NCBI RefSeq assembly: GCF_001651875.1
Contig: NZ_LNQB01000092.1
Location: forward strand, 1-36,852
Origin: Sinorhizobium saheli
Lineage (GTDB): Bacteria > Pseudomonadota > Alphaproteobacteria > Rhizobiales > Rhizobiaceae
DNA length: 36,852 nucleotides
Direction: 5' to 3'
Every line of letters starts with the position of its first letter. The first letter of the stretch is position 1. Below the pieces are notes generated by a model. It was not told where the DNA came from. It ran no database searches and saw only the letters and a program-made list of their open reading frames with translations. The translations under genes were made by a program, and so were the position numbers. Shown in pieces: positions 1-7,566 of the stretch.

Positions 1-52
1 AAACTACCTCGCCGTCGTCACTATCGCAGCCATCGTCTTGTGGATCAGATAA
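1..52 (+). CDS. 3' end of a membrane protein gene (partial)
   Basis: Reading from base 2 gives an open frame of 16 codons ending at TAA (50-52). The peptide ends in NYLAVVTIAAIVLWIR, a hydrophobic stretch with a terminal Arg, typical of a last transmembrane helix. The gene starts outside the window, so the family cannot be told. It points in the same direction as the HxlR regulator downstream. HxlR genes often sit beside the gene they control, but the repeat between them weakens that link here. Confidence 0.5.
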   Translation, partial: NYLAVVTIAAIVLWIR

Positions 53-64
53 TTGTCCACACGA

Positions 65-172
65 CCTAGAGCATCTTTGCAGTCAGGTGGAGCCACCTGA
101 CGTCGCACAAATGCGGCACAAACAAACAGATGGAGCGGTGGCGCGAACGCATGTGAGCGCATCCCGCTCTAA
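65..172. repeat. Rhizobial intergenic mosaic (RIME-like) repeat, copy 1
   Basis: A 108-bp element bounded by TAGAGC and GCTCTA, which are inverted copies of each other. It contains the hairpin GTCAGGTG-N4-CACCTGAC and a GCGCGAACGCATGTGAGCGC block. A nearly identical 107-bp copy lies at 22419-22525. The structure and intergenic position match the RIME-type repeats known in rhizobia. The family assignment is from memory. Confidence 0.75.
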
Positions 173-307
173 CGGAGGTCGGCGCGTCGGCCCCGGCACT
201 TGGACTGCTCGTATTTGAGATCAGTTGCGCATCGGCTTCACTGATGCAATAATGCAAGCAGTTAGAGCGGTGGCAGAGGCCCGCGTCCGCTCGCCTCAGA
301 GAGCAAA

Positions 308-835
308 ATGACTGACGACCATCGTTCCGCCTGCCCGATCAATCTCTCCCTCGAAGTTTTCGGCGACAAATGGACCCTCCTGATCATCCGGGACATGATC
401 TTCGGCGGCAAGCGGCATTTCCGCGAGCTGTTGCGCTCCCAGGAGGGCATCTCCTCCAATATCCTCGCCGATCGGCTGAAGACGCTGGTGGAAACCGGCA
501 TGCTGACGAAGCGGGACGACCCGAGCCACAAGCAGAAGGCGATCTACAGCCTGACCGAGAAGACGATCGCGCTGGTACCGATCATGGCGCATCTCGGCGC
601 CTGGGGCCGGCGCTATCTGCCGGTCAGCGAAGAGCTGAGCATCCGCGCCCGGCTGATGGAGGAAGGCGGGCCGGAACTTTGGGAGCGGTTCATGGACGAA
701 CTGCGGGCCGAACATCTGGGCACCGCCGTAGCAATACCAGAGGGGCCATCGGTGCGCGAAACCTTGCAGGCGGCCTATGAAGAGGTGATCGCCCGCAAGG
801 CTAAGAAAGGGGAGCTGGCGGCCACCGGTTCCTGA
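308..835 (+). CDS. HxlR-family winged-helix transcriptional regulator
   Basis: A 175-residue protein with an HxlR domain over about residues 9-100. It has the conserved N-terminal Cys followed by Pro-Ile (SACPI), the GDKWTLLIIRDM helix, and the recognition region around GISSNILADRLKTLVETGML. HxlR proteins are homodimeric repressors or activators that often respond to electrophiles or oxidants through that Cys, and usually control a neighbouring gene. The C-terminal 70 residues extend beyond the minimal domain of about 110 residues. The ATG is preceded by a purine-rich AGAGAG. The target is unknown. Confidence 0.9.
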   Translation: MTDDHRSACPINLSLEVFGDKWTLLIIRDMIFGGKRHFRELLRSQEGISSNILADRLKTLVETGMLTKRDDPSHKQKAIYSLTEKTIALVPIMAHLGAWGRRYLPVSEELSIRARLMEEGGPELWERFMDELRAEHLGTAVAIPEGPSVRETLQAAYEEVIARKAKKGELAATGS

Positions 836-982
836 CGCCCTCCGGCGAAACGGGCGAGGACTATTTTCCTTGCCGTTCTTTACGCTCGTCCACCGCTCCG
901 CTAATGTGAGGGAAGGCTCAAGCGGGGACGGGAGGACGCCGCAGGCGGTTTCGTGCGCGTCCGTCGCCCGGGGTGGATCGAT

Positions 983-1642
983 ATGCTTTCACATGACAGC
1001 ATCTGGCGGGCGATCGACGCATTGGCCGAGCGTCATCGGCTTTCACCGTCGGGCCTTGCGCGGCGCGCCGGCCTCGATCCCACCTCGTTCAACAAGTCGA
1101 AGCGCCAATCGGCCGATGGGCGTGACCGCTGGCCCTCAACCGAATCGATCTCGAAGATCCTGGATGCGACCGGCGACACGATGGACCAGTTCCTGGCGCT
1201 GATGCGGCCGGGCGGCGTTAACGGCGCGCCGGCTGAAGCTGGGCAGCCGGCGCCCGGCATTCCGCTGATCGGCTTCGCCCAGGCCGGTGCGGGCGGCTTC
1301 TTCGACGATGGGGGCTTCCCGGTCGGCCAGGGCTGGGACGAGATCGAGTTCCCCGTCGCCGAGCGGCGGCAGGCAGGCCTCTACGCGCTGGAGGTGCAGG
1401 GCGACAGCATGCTGCCGCTCTATCGCGACGGCGACATCCTCATCGTCGATCCGGGCGCGCAGGTGCGGCGGGGAGACCGGGTCGTCGTCAGGACGCGCAA
1501 GGGCGAAGTGATGGCGAAGGTGCTCGCCCGGCAGACGCCGCGCGGCATCGATCTCCTCTCGCTCAACCCCGACCACCCCAACCGCAATTTCGAGATGACG
1601 GACGTGGAATGGATCGCCCGGATCATCTGGGCCAGCCAATAG
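983..1642 (+). CDS. S24 (LexA/CI-like) helix-turn-helix repressor
   Basis: A 219-residue protein. An N-terminal helix-turn-helix (about residues 5-75) is followed by a linker and an S24 peptidase domain. The expected nucleophile is Ser142 in GDSMLP and the general base is Lys179 in EVMAKVL. A likely autocleavage Ala-Gly lies near residue 101 (FAQAGAGGFF). Such proteins are RecA-stimulated self-cleaving repressors of phage or SOS-like genes. No phage genes adjoin it here, so it is probably a housekeeping-locus regulator conserved in rhizobia. An upstream GTG at 953 is in frame, but the ATG at 983 fits the domain start better. It ends 11 bases before the next gene and may be co-transcribed with it. 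Confidence 0.85.
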   Translation: MLSHDSIWRAIDALAERHRLSPSGLARRAGLDPTSFNKSKRQSADGRDRWPSTESISKILDATGDTMDQFLALMRPGGVNGAPAEAGQPAPGIPLIGFAQAGAGGFFDDGGFPVGQGWDEIEFPVAERRQAGLYALEVQGDSMLPLYRDGDILIVDPGAQVRRGDRVVVRTRKGEVMAKVLARQTPRGIDLLSLNPDHPNRNFEMTDVEWIARIIWASQ

Positions 1643-1653
1643 GGGTGGCGACG

Positions 1654-2487
1654 ATGCGCGAGCAGTTCATCACCACTGCCGGCGGGCTTGCAGCCCTCGC
1701 GCTTTATGCCGGCATCCTGATGAGCGGCGCCGCTGCCATTCGCGGCCGCGACAGTGCCGCAGCGCCCGACTTCGTCCTCGAAACACCGGATGCGGCGGCG
1801 ACCGAGGAGCCGGCAGAGGCGGTTCCCGCCGATGCCGGAGCGATAGGCAACAGCGACACCAGGGCCGCTCTACCCCCTGAGCCCAAGACCGATGTCGCCA
1901 TCGACAAGGGGGCGCGCGTGACGGTGCGGCCGATCGAGCCCAGCCTCTTCTCCCTGCCTGAAAAAGGGGTCGCCAAGCCGCTGCAGCGGGTGGCGCCGCG
2001 GCCGCCGCTTTCAAAACCCCCGGAAAAGGAGAAACCTGCCACGACCGTCTACCGGCAGCCCGTTGCACTCGCTTCGGGACTGGTGCGGTCCGGCGACACG
2101 ACGTTGCAGATCATGCGCATCGAACCGGAGAACACCGAGAAGCAGTGCGGCGGCAGCGGCAAGAGCTGGCCCTGCGGCATGATCGCGCGCACGGCGTTCC
2201 GCAATTTCCTGAGGGCGCGCGCGCTTGTCTGCGACACACCGCAGGAGACGGGAAACACCGTCACGACCCGCTGCAACGTAGCCGGCCAGGACGTCGCCGA
2301 ATGGCTCGTCGCCAACGGCTGGGCGATACCGTTGCCGGGCACCGCGCTCGAAGCGAAGGCCGATGCGGCGCGCAAGGCGAAGCTCGGGTTTCATGGCAAT
2401 GACCCCCGCGATCTGAAGCGCGCGCCGCTCGTCGTCAACGATCCTTCCGTCGGCGTGGTCCTCGAAGAGGCCGCACCGGACTTGTAA
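1654..2487 (+). CDS. Exported or membrane-anchored thermonuclease-like (SNase fold) protein
   Basis: A 277-residue protein with an N-terminal hydrophobic segment (about residues 8-28), a long Pro/Ala-rich low-complexity region, and a C-terminal nuclease-like module from about residue 130. Recognisable elements are GDTTLQIMRIEP, GMIARTAFRNFLRARALVCDT and AEWLVANGWAIPLPG, which are typical of thermonuclease-family proteins. The usual catalytic Arg/Glu/Arg set is not clearly complete, so activity is uncertain. The ATG at 1654 is chosen because AGGGGTGG lies just upstream. An earlier in-frame start at 1609 would overlap the S24 gene. Confidence 0.7.
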   Translation: MREQFITTAGGLAALALYAGILMSGAAAIRGRDSAAAPDFVLETPDAAATEEPAEAVPADAGAIGNSDTRAALPPEPKTDVAIDKGARVTVRPIEPSLFSLPEKGVAKPLQRVAPRPPLSKPPEKEKPATTVYRQPVALASGLVRSGDTTLQIMRIEPENTEKQCGGSGKSWPCGMIARTAFRNFLRARALVCDTPQETGNTVTTRCNVAGQDVAEWLVANGWAIPLPGTALEAKADAARKAKLGFHGNDPRDLKRAPLVVNDPSVGVVLEEAAPDL

Positions 2488-2539
2488 GGCCGCATGCGGC
2501 TCCCTAACTGCTGTTCGCCACCATTCTTCGAGAAGCCAG

Positions 2540-2950
2540 ATGTCCGCCACCCTCAGCCAGCACGAAGCCCTTGTCCATGTCATGGTCATGATGTCCGCCG
2601 TCGACCGGAACATGACCGATGACGAATTTGCGCGCATCGGCGTGCTCGTGCGGTTCCTGCCGGCCTTCGAAGGCTTCGATGAGGACCACCTGATCCACAT
2701 CGGTCGCGAATGCGCGGCACAGCTCGCCGCCTCGGAGGGCCTCGACGTCGTACTGGAAATGGTGCGGGAGGCGTTGCCGCAGCGGCTCTACGAGACGGCT
2801 TACGCGCTCGCCGTCGAGATCGCCGCCGCCGACCAGCGCATCCGCAACGAGGAGATCCGGCTGCTGCAGCTGCTGCGCGACCGCCTCGGCCTCGACAAGC
2901 TGACCTGCGCGGCGATCGAACGCGGCGCCATGGCGCGCTTTCGCAGGTAA
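2540..2950 (+). CDS. TerB-like (tellurite resistance TerB family) protein
   Basis: A 136-residue, all-helical protein. The duplicated acidic pattern MSAVDRNMTDDEFARIGVLV and EIAAADQRIRNEEIRLLQLL is the TerB signature, with Asp/Glu-rich helices that may bind metal. The single domain occupies the whole protein, as in most stand-alone TerB-like proteins of alphaproteobacteria. Their role is poorly defined and tellurite resistance should not be assumed, because no other ter genes are nearby. Confidence 0.8.
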   Translation: MSATLSQHEALVHVMVMMSAVDRNMTDDEFARIGVLVRFLPAFEGFDEDHLIHIGRECAAQLAASEGLDVVLEMVREALPQRLYETAYALAVEIAAADQRIRNEEIRLLQLLRDRLGLDKLTCAAIERGAMARFRR

Positions 2951-2999
2951 AGTGCTACAACGACCTTTGCGCGTCTGATAAGACGCGCGGCGCTGTAGT
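2951..2999. repeat. Intergenic palindromic repeat with perfect inner stem
   Basis: An inner stem GCGCGTCT-GATA-AGACGCGC (2969-2988) sits inside weaker outer arms CTACA (2955) and TGTAG (2994). It begins directly after the TerB-like stop codon. The shape and sequence resemble the short palindromic repeats scattered between genes in Sinorhizobium genomes. As RNA it could act as a 3' stabiliser, but it has no T-run and so is not a clear terminator. Confidence 0.6.
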
Positions 3000-3034
3000 A
3001 GGCAACGGGGCGGGGCGCATCGAGGATCGTCGAT

Positions 3035-3844
3035 ATGTTCTTCGGGATCGCGGAACCGGTCTGGCGGCTTGGCGTCTTTGCCGCGGCCTTCGCGGTGCTG
3101 GCCGTGCTCGAACTTCTCCATCCGCGGCTCGAGCGGCCGGAACTGATGCGGGCCGTGAAGGCGCGCCGCTGGTTCACCAACCTGTCGATCGTGCTCGTCT
3201 CGTCGCTGCTCCTGCGAATCGTCTTCCCCGCCGCGGCCGTCGGTGTCGCCATCTGGGCGGACGGGCGCGGCCTCGGCCTGCTTCCCGCGCTCGGCGTGGC
3301 GCCGCCGCTTGCCGGCCTCATCGCCTTCGTCGTCCTCGATTTCGCGATATGGCTGGAGCATGTGGTGTTCCACAAGGTTCCCTTCCTGTGGTGCATCCAC
3401 CGCGTCCATCACGCCGATCCGGGCGTCGACGTGACGACTGCCCTTCGCTTCCACCCCATCGAAATCCTGCTGTCGATGCTCTGGAAGGGCGTGGTCATCA
3501 TCCTGATCGGTGCGCCGGCCCTCGCCGTGCTTCTGTTCGAAATCGCGCTCAATGCCGGTGCGATGTTCAACCACGCCAATCTGCGGCTGCCGGAAAGCGC
3601 CGACCATATCCTGCGCCGGCTCATCGTGACGCCGGACATGCATCGCATCCACCACTCCATCGAGAGGCGCGAGACGGACTCGAACTACGGCTTCAACCTT
3701 TCCATCTGGGACCGGCTGTTCTCGACCTACATCGCCGAGCCGGCGCGCGGCAGCGATGCGATCGAGACGGGGCTCAGGGCCTATGGCCGCGTCGAACCGA
3801 CCAAGCTCCTATGGTCGCTGATGCTGCCGTTTAGGCGCGGATAG
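3035..3844 (+). CDS. Sterol desaturase / fatty acid hydroxylase family membrane protein
   Basis: A 269-residue membrane protein with hydrophobic segments near residues 12-28, 50-75, 92-108 and 150-172. The histidine clusters expected for a di-iron hydroxylase are present: HVVFH (109-113), HRVHH (122-126), His180 in MFNHAN, and HRIHH (203-207). Family members use oxygen and a di-iron centre to hydroxylate or desaturate lipids. In bacteria the substrate is often a carotenoid, ornithine lipid or hopanoid precursor. The neighbours do not point to a substrate. GAGGA (3022-3026) precedes the ATG. Confidence 0.85.
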   Translation: MFFGIAEPVWRLGVFAAAFAVLAVLELLHPRLERPELMRAVKARRWFTNLSIVLVSSLLLRIVFPAAAVGVAIWADGRGLGLLPALGVAPPLAGLIAFVVLDFAIWLEHVVFHKVPFLWCIHRVHHADPGVDVTTALRFHPIEILLSMLWKGVVIILIGAPALAVLLFEIALNAGAMFNHANLRLPESADHILRRLIVTPDMHRIHHSIERRETDSNYGFNLSIWDRLFSTYIAEPARGSDAIETGLRAYGRVEPTKLLWSLMLPFRRG

Positions 3845-3914
3845 GCACGGCACTTCTGGGGGAAACAGCCCAGCAGGAGCCCCTCACCCTAACCACGCGC
3901 GGCGCATATTTCGC

Positions 3915-4766
3915 TCAATAGATCCCGTTCGGAAAATAGCGCAAATAAATCTCCTCGAGCCTGCCGCTGCGCGACAGCGCCAGCAGGGCATGATCGATCG
4001 CCTGGGTCAGGGTGGGTTCGGACTTTCGGTTCATGATCGTGAGCCCCTCCCCGAGGAAGCGCTGCGAGAAATAGGCGCCCTCCACCATCGCGCAGCATCC
4101 GGCGGCGGCGCTGCTGGAGGTCCAGAAGGACAGTTGCATGGCGTCCGAGAAGGCGGCCGCGATCGTGCCGGCCCGCAGGGCCGACAGGAGGGCGTTCCGG
4201 TCGGGAAACGGCTTCGCTTCGAGGCTCGGGAAAAAGGCCTTCAGCATCGCCTCATGGGTCGTGCCGGACACGACGCCGACCGCCTTCCCCACGAGATCGC
4301 CGGGCCGCGCGACGGCGCCGGAGGCTTTCGTGTTGACGGCGAAGCGGGCGGGCAATTGCATGAAGGGCCTGGAAAAGCCGAAGCGCCGCCTCAGCTCCGG
4401 CGTGACGGCGATGCCCGCGGCGATCGCTTCGCCTTGCCCCTCTTCGAGCGCCGGCATGAGCTCCGCATAGGTCACCGCCTGGATCTGGCACTTGGCTTCG
4501 ATCTCAAGCTCCCGGCAGATCTCGCGGGCGAGGTCGACATGGAAGCCCGAGAGCTTGCCCGACTGGTCGATGAAATTGAAGGGCGGAAAATCGACCGTCG
4601 TCAGGAAGCGCAGTCGCGCAAGCCCGGTGAGGTCCGGCTTGGCGATGCGCTCGCGCGCATCGAAGAGCCGCGGCATTTCCTTCGGTTGGGCCAAAGCCGA
4701 TCCCGCAGCGAACGCGGTCACGAGCGCGATTATCCAGAAAATTCGTCGAGAAAGAGCGCCCGTCAT
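3915..4766 (-). CDS. Periplasmic amino-acid-type solute-binding protein (SBP_bac_3)
   Basis: A 283-residue protein with a signal peptide over the first 25 or so residues (WIIALVTAFAAGSALA). The binding fold contains FLTTVDFPPFNFIDQSGKLS near the start of the mature chain, GFHVDLAREICRELEI, and GIAVTPELRRRFGFSRPF. These are standard for family 3 binding proteins of polar amino-acid ABC transporters. No permease or ATPase gene is adjacent, so it is an orphan that may share a transporter encoded elsewhere or act as a sensor. An in-frame ATG 12 codons upstream (4802) is possible. The ATG at 4766 gives a normal signal peptide. Confidence 0.85.
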   Translation of the reverse strand: MTGALSRRIFWIIALVTAFAAGSALAQPKEMPRLFDARERIAKPDLTGLARLRFLTTVDFPPFNFIDQSGKLSGFHVDLAREICRELEIEAKCQIQAVTYAELMPALEEGQGEAIAAGIAVTPELRRRFGFSRPFMQLPARFAVNTKASGAVARPGDLVGKAVGVVSGTTHEAMLKAFFPSLEAKPFPDRNALLSALRAGTIAAAFSDAMQLSFWTSSSAAAGCCAMVEGAYFSQRFLGEGLTIMNRKSEPTLTQAIDHALLALSRSGRLEEIYLRYFPNGIY

Positions 4767-4910
4767 TGCGATCCGTTTGCTTGAGCCGCGGCGAAGGAAC
4801 ACGCGGATTCGATTGGCTTTTTGTCGAGATTAGCGGGATGGATCGACGCTGGCTACAGGCGGCCCTTCAAATCGAGGCGGCACCGTTCTCGATCGGCAGA
4901 AGGGAGAAAG

Positions 4911-4985
4911 TGGAGCGGGTGATCGGGATCGAACCGACGACATCAAGCTTGGGAAGCTGGCGTTCTACCACTGAACTACACCCGC
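4911..4985 (-). tRNA. tRNA-Gly(CCC)
   Basis: The reverse strand folds as a full cloverleaf. The acceptor arms are GCGGGTG and CACCCGC, the D arm is GTTC/GAAC, the anticodon loop is TTCCCAA (anticodon CCC), and the T arm is GTCGG-TTCGATC-CCGAT. CCA is encoded at 4911-4913. The anticodon stem CCAGC/GCTTG contains one C-T mismatch. Confidence 0.93.
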
Positions 4986-4996
4986 GTCAGAAGCGG

Positions 4997-5025
4997 AAAT
5001 TTCCCCAACCGCCGCGTTCTGTCAA
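4997..5025 (-). promoter_or_regulatory. Predicted sigma-70 promoter of tRNA-Gly
   Basis: On the minus strand TTGACA (5025-5020) is followed by a 17-base spacer and AAATTT (5002-4997). This puts the start of transcription a few bases before the tRNA 5' end at 4985. The -35 box is a perfect consensus match. Confidence 0.6.
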
Positions 5026-5035
5026 GCGCTCATGC

Positions 5036-6133
5036 TCATTCTGCCCGAAAATGCTTCGACAGCTTGAGGCCCTGTGCCTGGTAGTTGGAGCCGAGATCGA
5101 GGCCGTAGAGCCCCTCCGGGCGCTCGAGCATGTGTTCATAGATCAGGCGGCCGACGATCTGCCCGTGCTCGAGGATGAAGGGCACCTCGTGGCTGCGGAC
5201 CTCGAGCACGGCGCGGCTGCCGCTGCCGCCGGCCGACGCGTGGCCGAAGCCGGGGTCGAAGAATCCGGCATAATGGACGCGGAATTCGCCGACCAGCGGA
5301 TCGAAGGGCGTCATCTCCGCGGCATAGAGCGGCGGCACGTGCACCGCCTCGCGCGAGACGAGGATATAGAACTCGTCCGGATCGAGGATCAGGTCGTCGC
5401 GGCCGCGGCTATAGAGCGGCTCCCAGAAATCGAAGACGGGGTGCTCCGCCTTCTTGTCGACGTCGACGACCGAGGTGTGGTGCTTGCCGCGATAGCCGAT
5501 CAGCCCATCCGGGCCGGTGCCCTTGAGATCGATCGAGAGCGCGATGCCGCCGCCGGTGATGTTCGGCCGCTCGCTGGCGACGAGCACGTCGTTTTCGTGC
5601 AACGCCAGCAGTTCCTGTTCCGAGAGCACCGAATGGCCGACGCGGAAGCGTATCTGCGACAGCCGCGAGCCGCGCCTGACGACGATCGGGAAGGTCCGCG
5701 GGCTGATTTCGAGATAGAGTGGGCCGCTGTAACCCGCCGGTATCTTGTCGAATTCCTGCGCCCGGTCGGTGATCACCCGCGTGAAGATGTCGAGGCGGCC
5801 GGTGGAGCTCTTCGGATTGGCGGAGGCCGACATCTCCTCCGGCAGCGCCAGGCTCTCCATCAGCGGCACGATATAGACGCAGCCGGTTTCCAGCACCGCG
5901 CCCTCGCTGAGATCGATGACATGCAGCTTCAGACGGTCGAGCTTGTCGGCGACGAGATGGGCCGGGCCGGGCATGAAGCTCGCGCGGACACGAAAGGCCT
6001 TGGAACCAAGGCGGAGATCGAGGCTCGCCGGCTGGATCTGGTCGCCGTCGAGCGGCCTCTCGCTTTTCAAGCGTCCCGAGGCGAACAGCGCCGCAATCGC
6101 GCGGTCGGCCAAAATCCCTGTCTCGCGAGCCAT
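5036..6133 (-). CDS. 2'-deoxycytidine 5'-triphosphate deaminase, long form
   Basis: A 365-residue protein, about twice the length of classical Dcd (about 190 residues). The dCTP deaminase/dUTPase fold is evident in the N-terminal half from QIQPASLDLRLG and SSTGRLDIFTRVI, and repeats in the C-terminal half (DPDEFYILVSREAVHVPP, GEFRVHYAGFFDPGFG, EVRSHEVPFILEHGQIVGRL). The family converts dCTP to dUTP and ammonia on the route to dTMP. The two-lobed form is common in alphaproteobacteria. The ATG at 6133 is preceded by GAGGATCGG. Upstream in-frame ATGs at 6145 and 6187 are less likely. Confidence 0.88.
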   Translation of the reverse strand: MARETGILADRAIAALFASGRLKSERPLDGDQIQPASLDLRLGSKAFRVRASFMPGPAHLVADKLDRLKLHVIDLSEGAVLETGCVYIVPLMESLALPEEMSASANPKSSTGRLDIFTRVITDRAQEFDKIPAGYSGPLYLEISPRTFPIVVRRGSRLSQIRFRVGHSVLSEQELLALHENDVLVASERPNITGGGIALSIDLKGTGPDGLIGYRGKHHTSVVDVDKKAEHPVFDFWEPLYSRGRDDLILDPDEFYILVSREAVHVPPLYAAEMTPFDPLVGEFRVHYAGFFDPGFGHASAGGSGSRAVLEVRSHEVPFILEHGQIVGRLIYEHMLERPEGLYGLDLGSNYQAQGLKLSKHFRAE

Positions 6134-6215
6134 TCCGATCCTCATTTGCAGTTGCCAGACAAAACCAAACTCCGGGAATTGACGCAAGCGCGGCCAGGCA
6201 GTATTGGAGCTTTAT

Positions 6216-6271
6216 CCCGTGGTGATTTGGCCGGTCGGCTTGCAGCCACGTTAAACAAGTAGCTAAAAAGG
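6216..6271 (+). ncRNA. SAM-II riboswitch aptamer
   Basis: The sequence contains the conserved SAM-II core. P1 pairs CGTGG (6218) with CCACG (6246-6250). It holds a loop with GTGATTTGGCC and a CTTGCAG segment, followed by the A-rich strand ending AACAAGTAGCTAAAAAGG, which closes the pseudoknot. SAM-II aptamers are known mainly in alphaproteobacteria upstream of metA, metX, metZ and metK, and repress on binding S-adenosylmethionine. The downstream gene is metZ, as expected. Confidence 0.93.
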
Positions 6272-6281
6272 CCGGGTGTCA

Positions 6282-6315
6282 AACCGGTCGTTTCGCGGCC
6301 GGTTTTTTGTTTTTG
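6282..6315 (+). terminator. Intrinsic terminator in the metZ leader (riboswitch expression platform)
   Basis: The stem AACCGGTCG (6282-6290) pairs with CGGCCGGTT (6296-6304) around loop TTTCG and runs into a T-rich tract interrupted by one G. It lies between the SAM-II aptamer and the metZ start. An alternative hairpin, GGCCGG (6270-6275) with CCGGTC (6284-6289), would occupy the terminator's 5' arm and could be the antiterminator. This suggests transcriptional control, which is inference from the sequence. Confidence 0.8.
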
Positions 6316-6329
6316 AAGGTGATCGTCGC

Positions 6330-7514
6330 ATGAGCAAGAACTGGCGCCCGGCAACCCAACTCGTCCATGGCGGAACCCTCCGCTCGCAATACGGCGAGAC
6401 CTCCGAAGCGATCTTCCTCACGCAGGGCTTCGTCTACGAGAGCTCGGAAGCCGCCGAAGCCCGCTTCAAGGGCGAGACCGACGGCTTCATCTATGCCCGC
6501 TACGGCAGCCCGACCAACGATATGTTCGAGAAGCGCATGTGCATGCTCGAAGGCGCCGAGGACGCCCGCGCCACCGCCTCCGGCATGGCGGCCGTCTCCT
6601 CGGCGATCCTCTGCCAGGTGAAAGCGGGCGACCATATCGTTGCTGCGCGCGCCCTCTTCGGCTCCTGCCGCTGGGTCGTCGAGACGCTCGCACCGAGATA
6701 CGGCGTCGAATGCACACTGGTCGACGGCCGCGACCTCGAGAACTGGGAAGCGGCGGTGCGGCCGAACACCAAGGTCTTCTTCCTCGAAAGCCCGACCAAT
6801 CCGACGCTGGAAGTGATCGACATCGCCGGCGTCGCCAGGCTCGCCAACCAGATCGGCGCCAAGGTCGTCGTCGACAACGTCTTCGCCACCCCCCTCTTCC
6901 AGAAGCCGCTCGAGCTCGGCGCCCATGTCGTCGTCTATTCCGCCACCAAGCACATCGACGGCCAGGGCCGTTGCCTCGGCGGCGTGGTGCTCTCCGACAA
7001 GGAATGGATCGACGAGAACCTGCACGACTATTTCCGCCACACCGGCCCGGCCATGTCGCCCTTCAACGCCTGGACGCTGCTCAAGGGCATCGAGACGCTG
7101 CCGCTTCGCGTCAGGCAGCAGACGGAAAACGCCCGGCTGATCGCCGACTTCCTCGCCGAGCAGCCTCAGGTCGCCCGCGTCATCTATCCCGGCCGCAAGG
7201 ACCATCCGCAGGCCGACATCATCGCCAGGCAGATGACGGGCGGCTCGACCCTCGTCGCCTTCGAGCTCAAGGGCGGCAAGGAGGCGGCCTTCGCTCTGCA
7301 GAACGCGCTCGACATCGTGCGAATCTCAAACAATCTCGGCGACTCCAAGAGCCTCATCACCCATCCGGCTACGACGACGCACAAGAACCTGAGCGACGAA
7401 GCGCGGGCCGAACTCGGCATCTCGGCCGGAACGGTGCGCTTCTCTGCCGGGATCGAGGACAGCCAAGACCTCGTCGAGGATTTCGCGCGCGCCCTGAAGA
7501 GCGTGACGGCCTGA
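6330..7514 (+). CDS. metZ: O-succinylhomoserine sulfhydrylase
   Basis: A 394-residue PLP enzyme of the Cys/Met metabolism family. The Schiff-base lysine is Lys207 in YSATKHIDGQGR. Asp182 (VVDNVFATP) contacts the pyridine nitrogen, and YARYGSPTND binds the neighbouring subunit's cofactor. MetZ makes homocysteine directly from O-succinylhomoserine and sulfide. The close relatives MetY and MetB are alternatives. Overall similarity to MetZ and the SAM-II leader favour MetZ. Start: ATG at 6330 with GAAGGTG upstream. An in-frame ATG at 6276 would fall inside the riboswitch leader and is rejected. Confidence 0.93.
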   Translation: MSKNWRPATQLVHGGTLRSQYGETSEAIFLTQGFVYESSEAAEARFKGETDGFIYARYGSPTNDMFEKRMCMLEGAEDARATASGMAAVSSAILCQVKAGDHIVAARALFGSCRWVVETLAPRYGVECTLVDGRDLENWEAAVRPNTKVFFLESPTNPTLEVIDIAGVARLANQIGAKVVVDNVFATPLFQKPLELGAHVVVYSATKHIDGQGRCLGGVVLSDKEWIDENLHDYFRHTGPAMSPFNAWTLLKGIETLPLRVRQQTENARLIADFLAEQPQVARVIYPGRKDHPQADIIARQMTGGSTLVAFELKGGKEAAFALQNALDIVRISNNLGDSKSLITHPATTTHKNLSDEARAELGISAGTVRFSAGIEDSQDLVEDFARALKSVTA

Positions 7515-7539
7515 TCCGGGCCGCCTGAACGAAAATGCG

Positions 7540-7566
7540 AAACCGCCCGCCTTGCGGGCGGTTTTT
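7540..7566. terminator. Bidirectional terminator between metZ and the convergent CDP-alcohol phosphotransferase
   Basis: The perfect stem AACCGCCCGC / GCGGGCGGTT with loop CTT (7541-7563) is followed by TTTTT on the plus strand. On the minus strand a short A-flank gives a weaker T-run. It lies just after metZ and abuts the stop codon of the convergent gene at 7566, so it probably serves both. Confidence 0.85.

Noticed and set aside
4766..6262. Long plus-strand frame of 498 codons
   Set aside because: It is the antisense of the dCTP deaminase and passes through the tRNA. Such long shadows are usual in GC-rich DNA.
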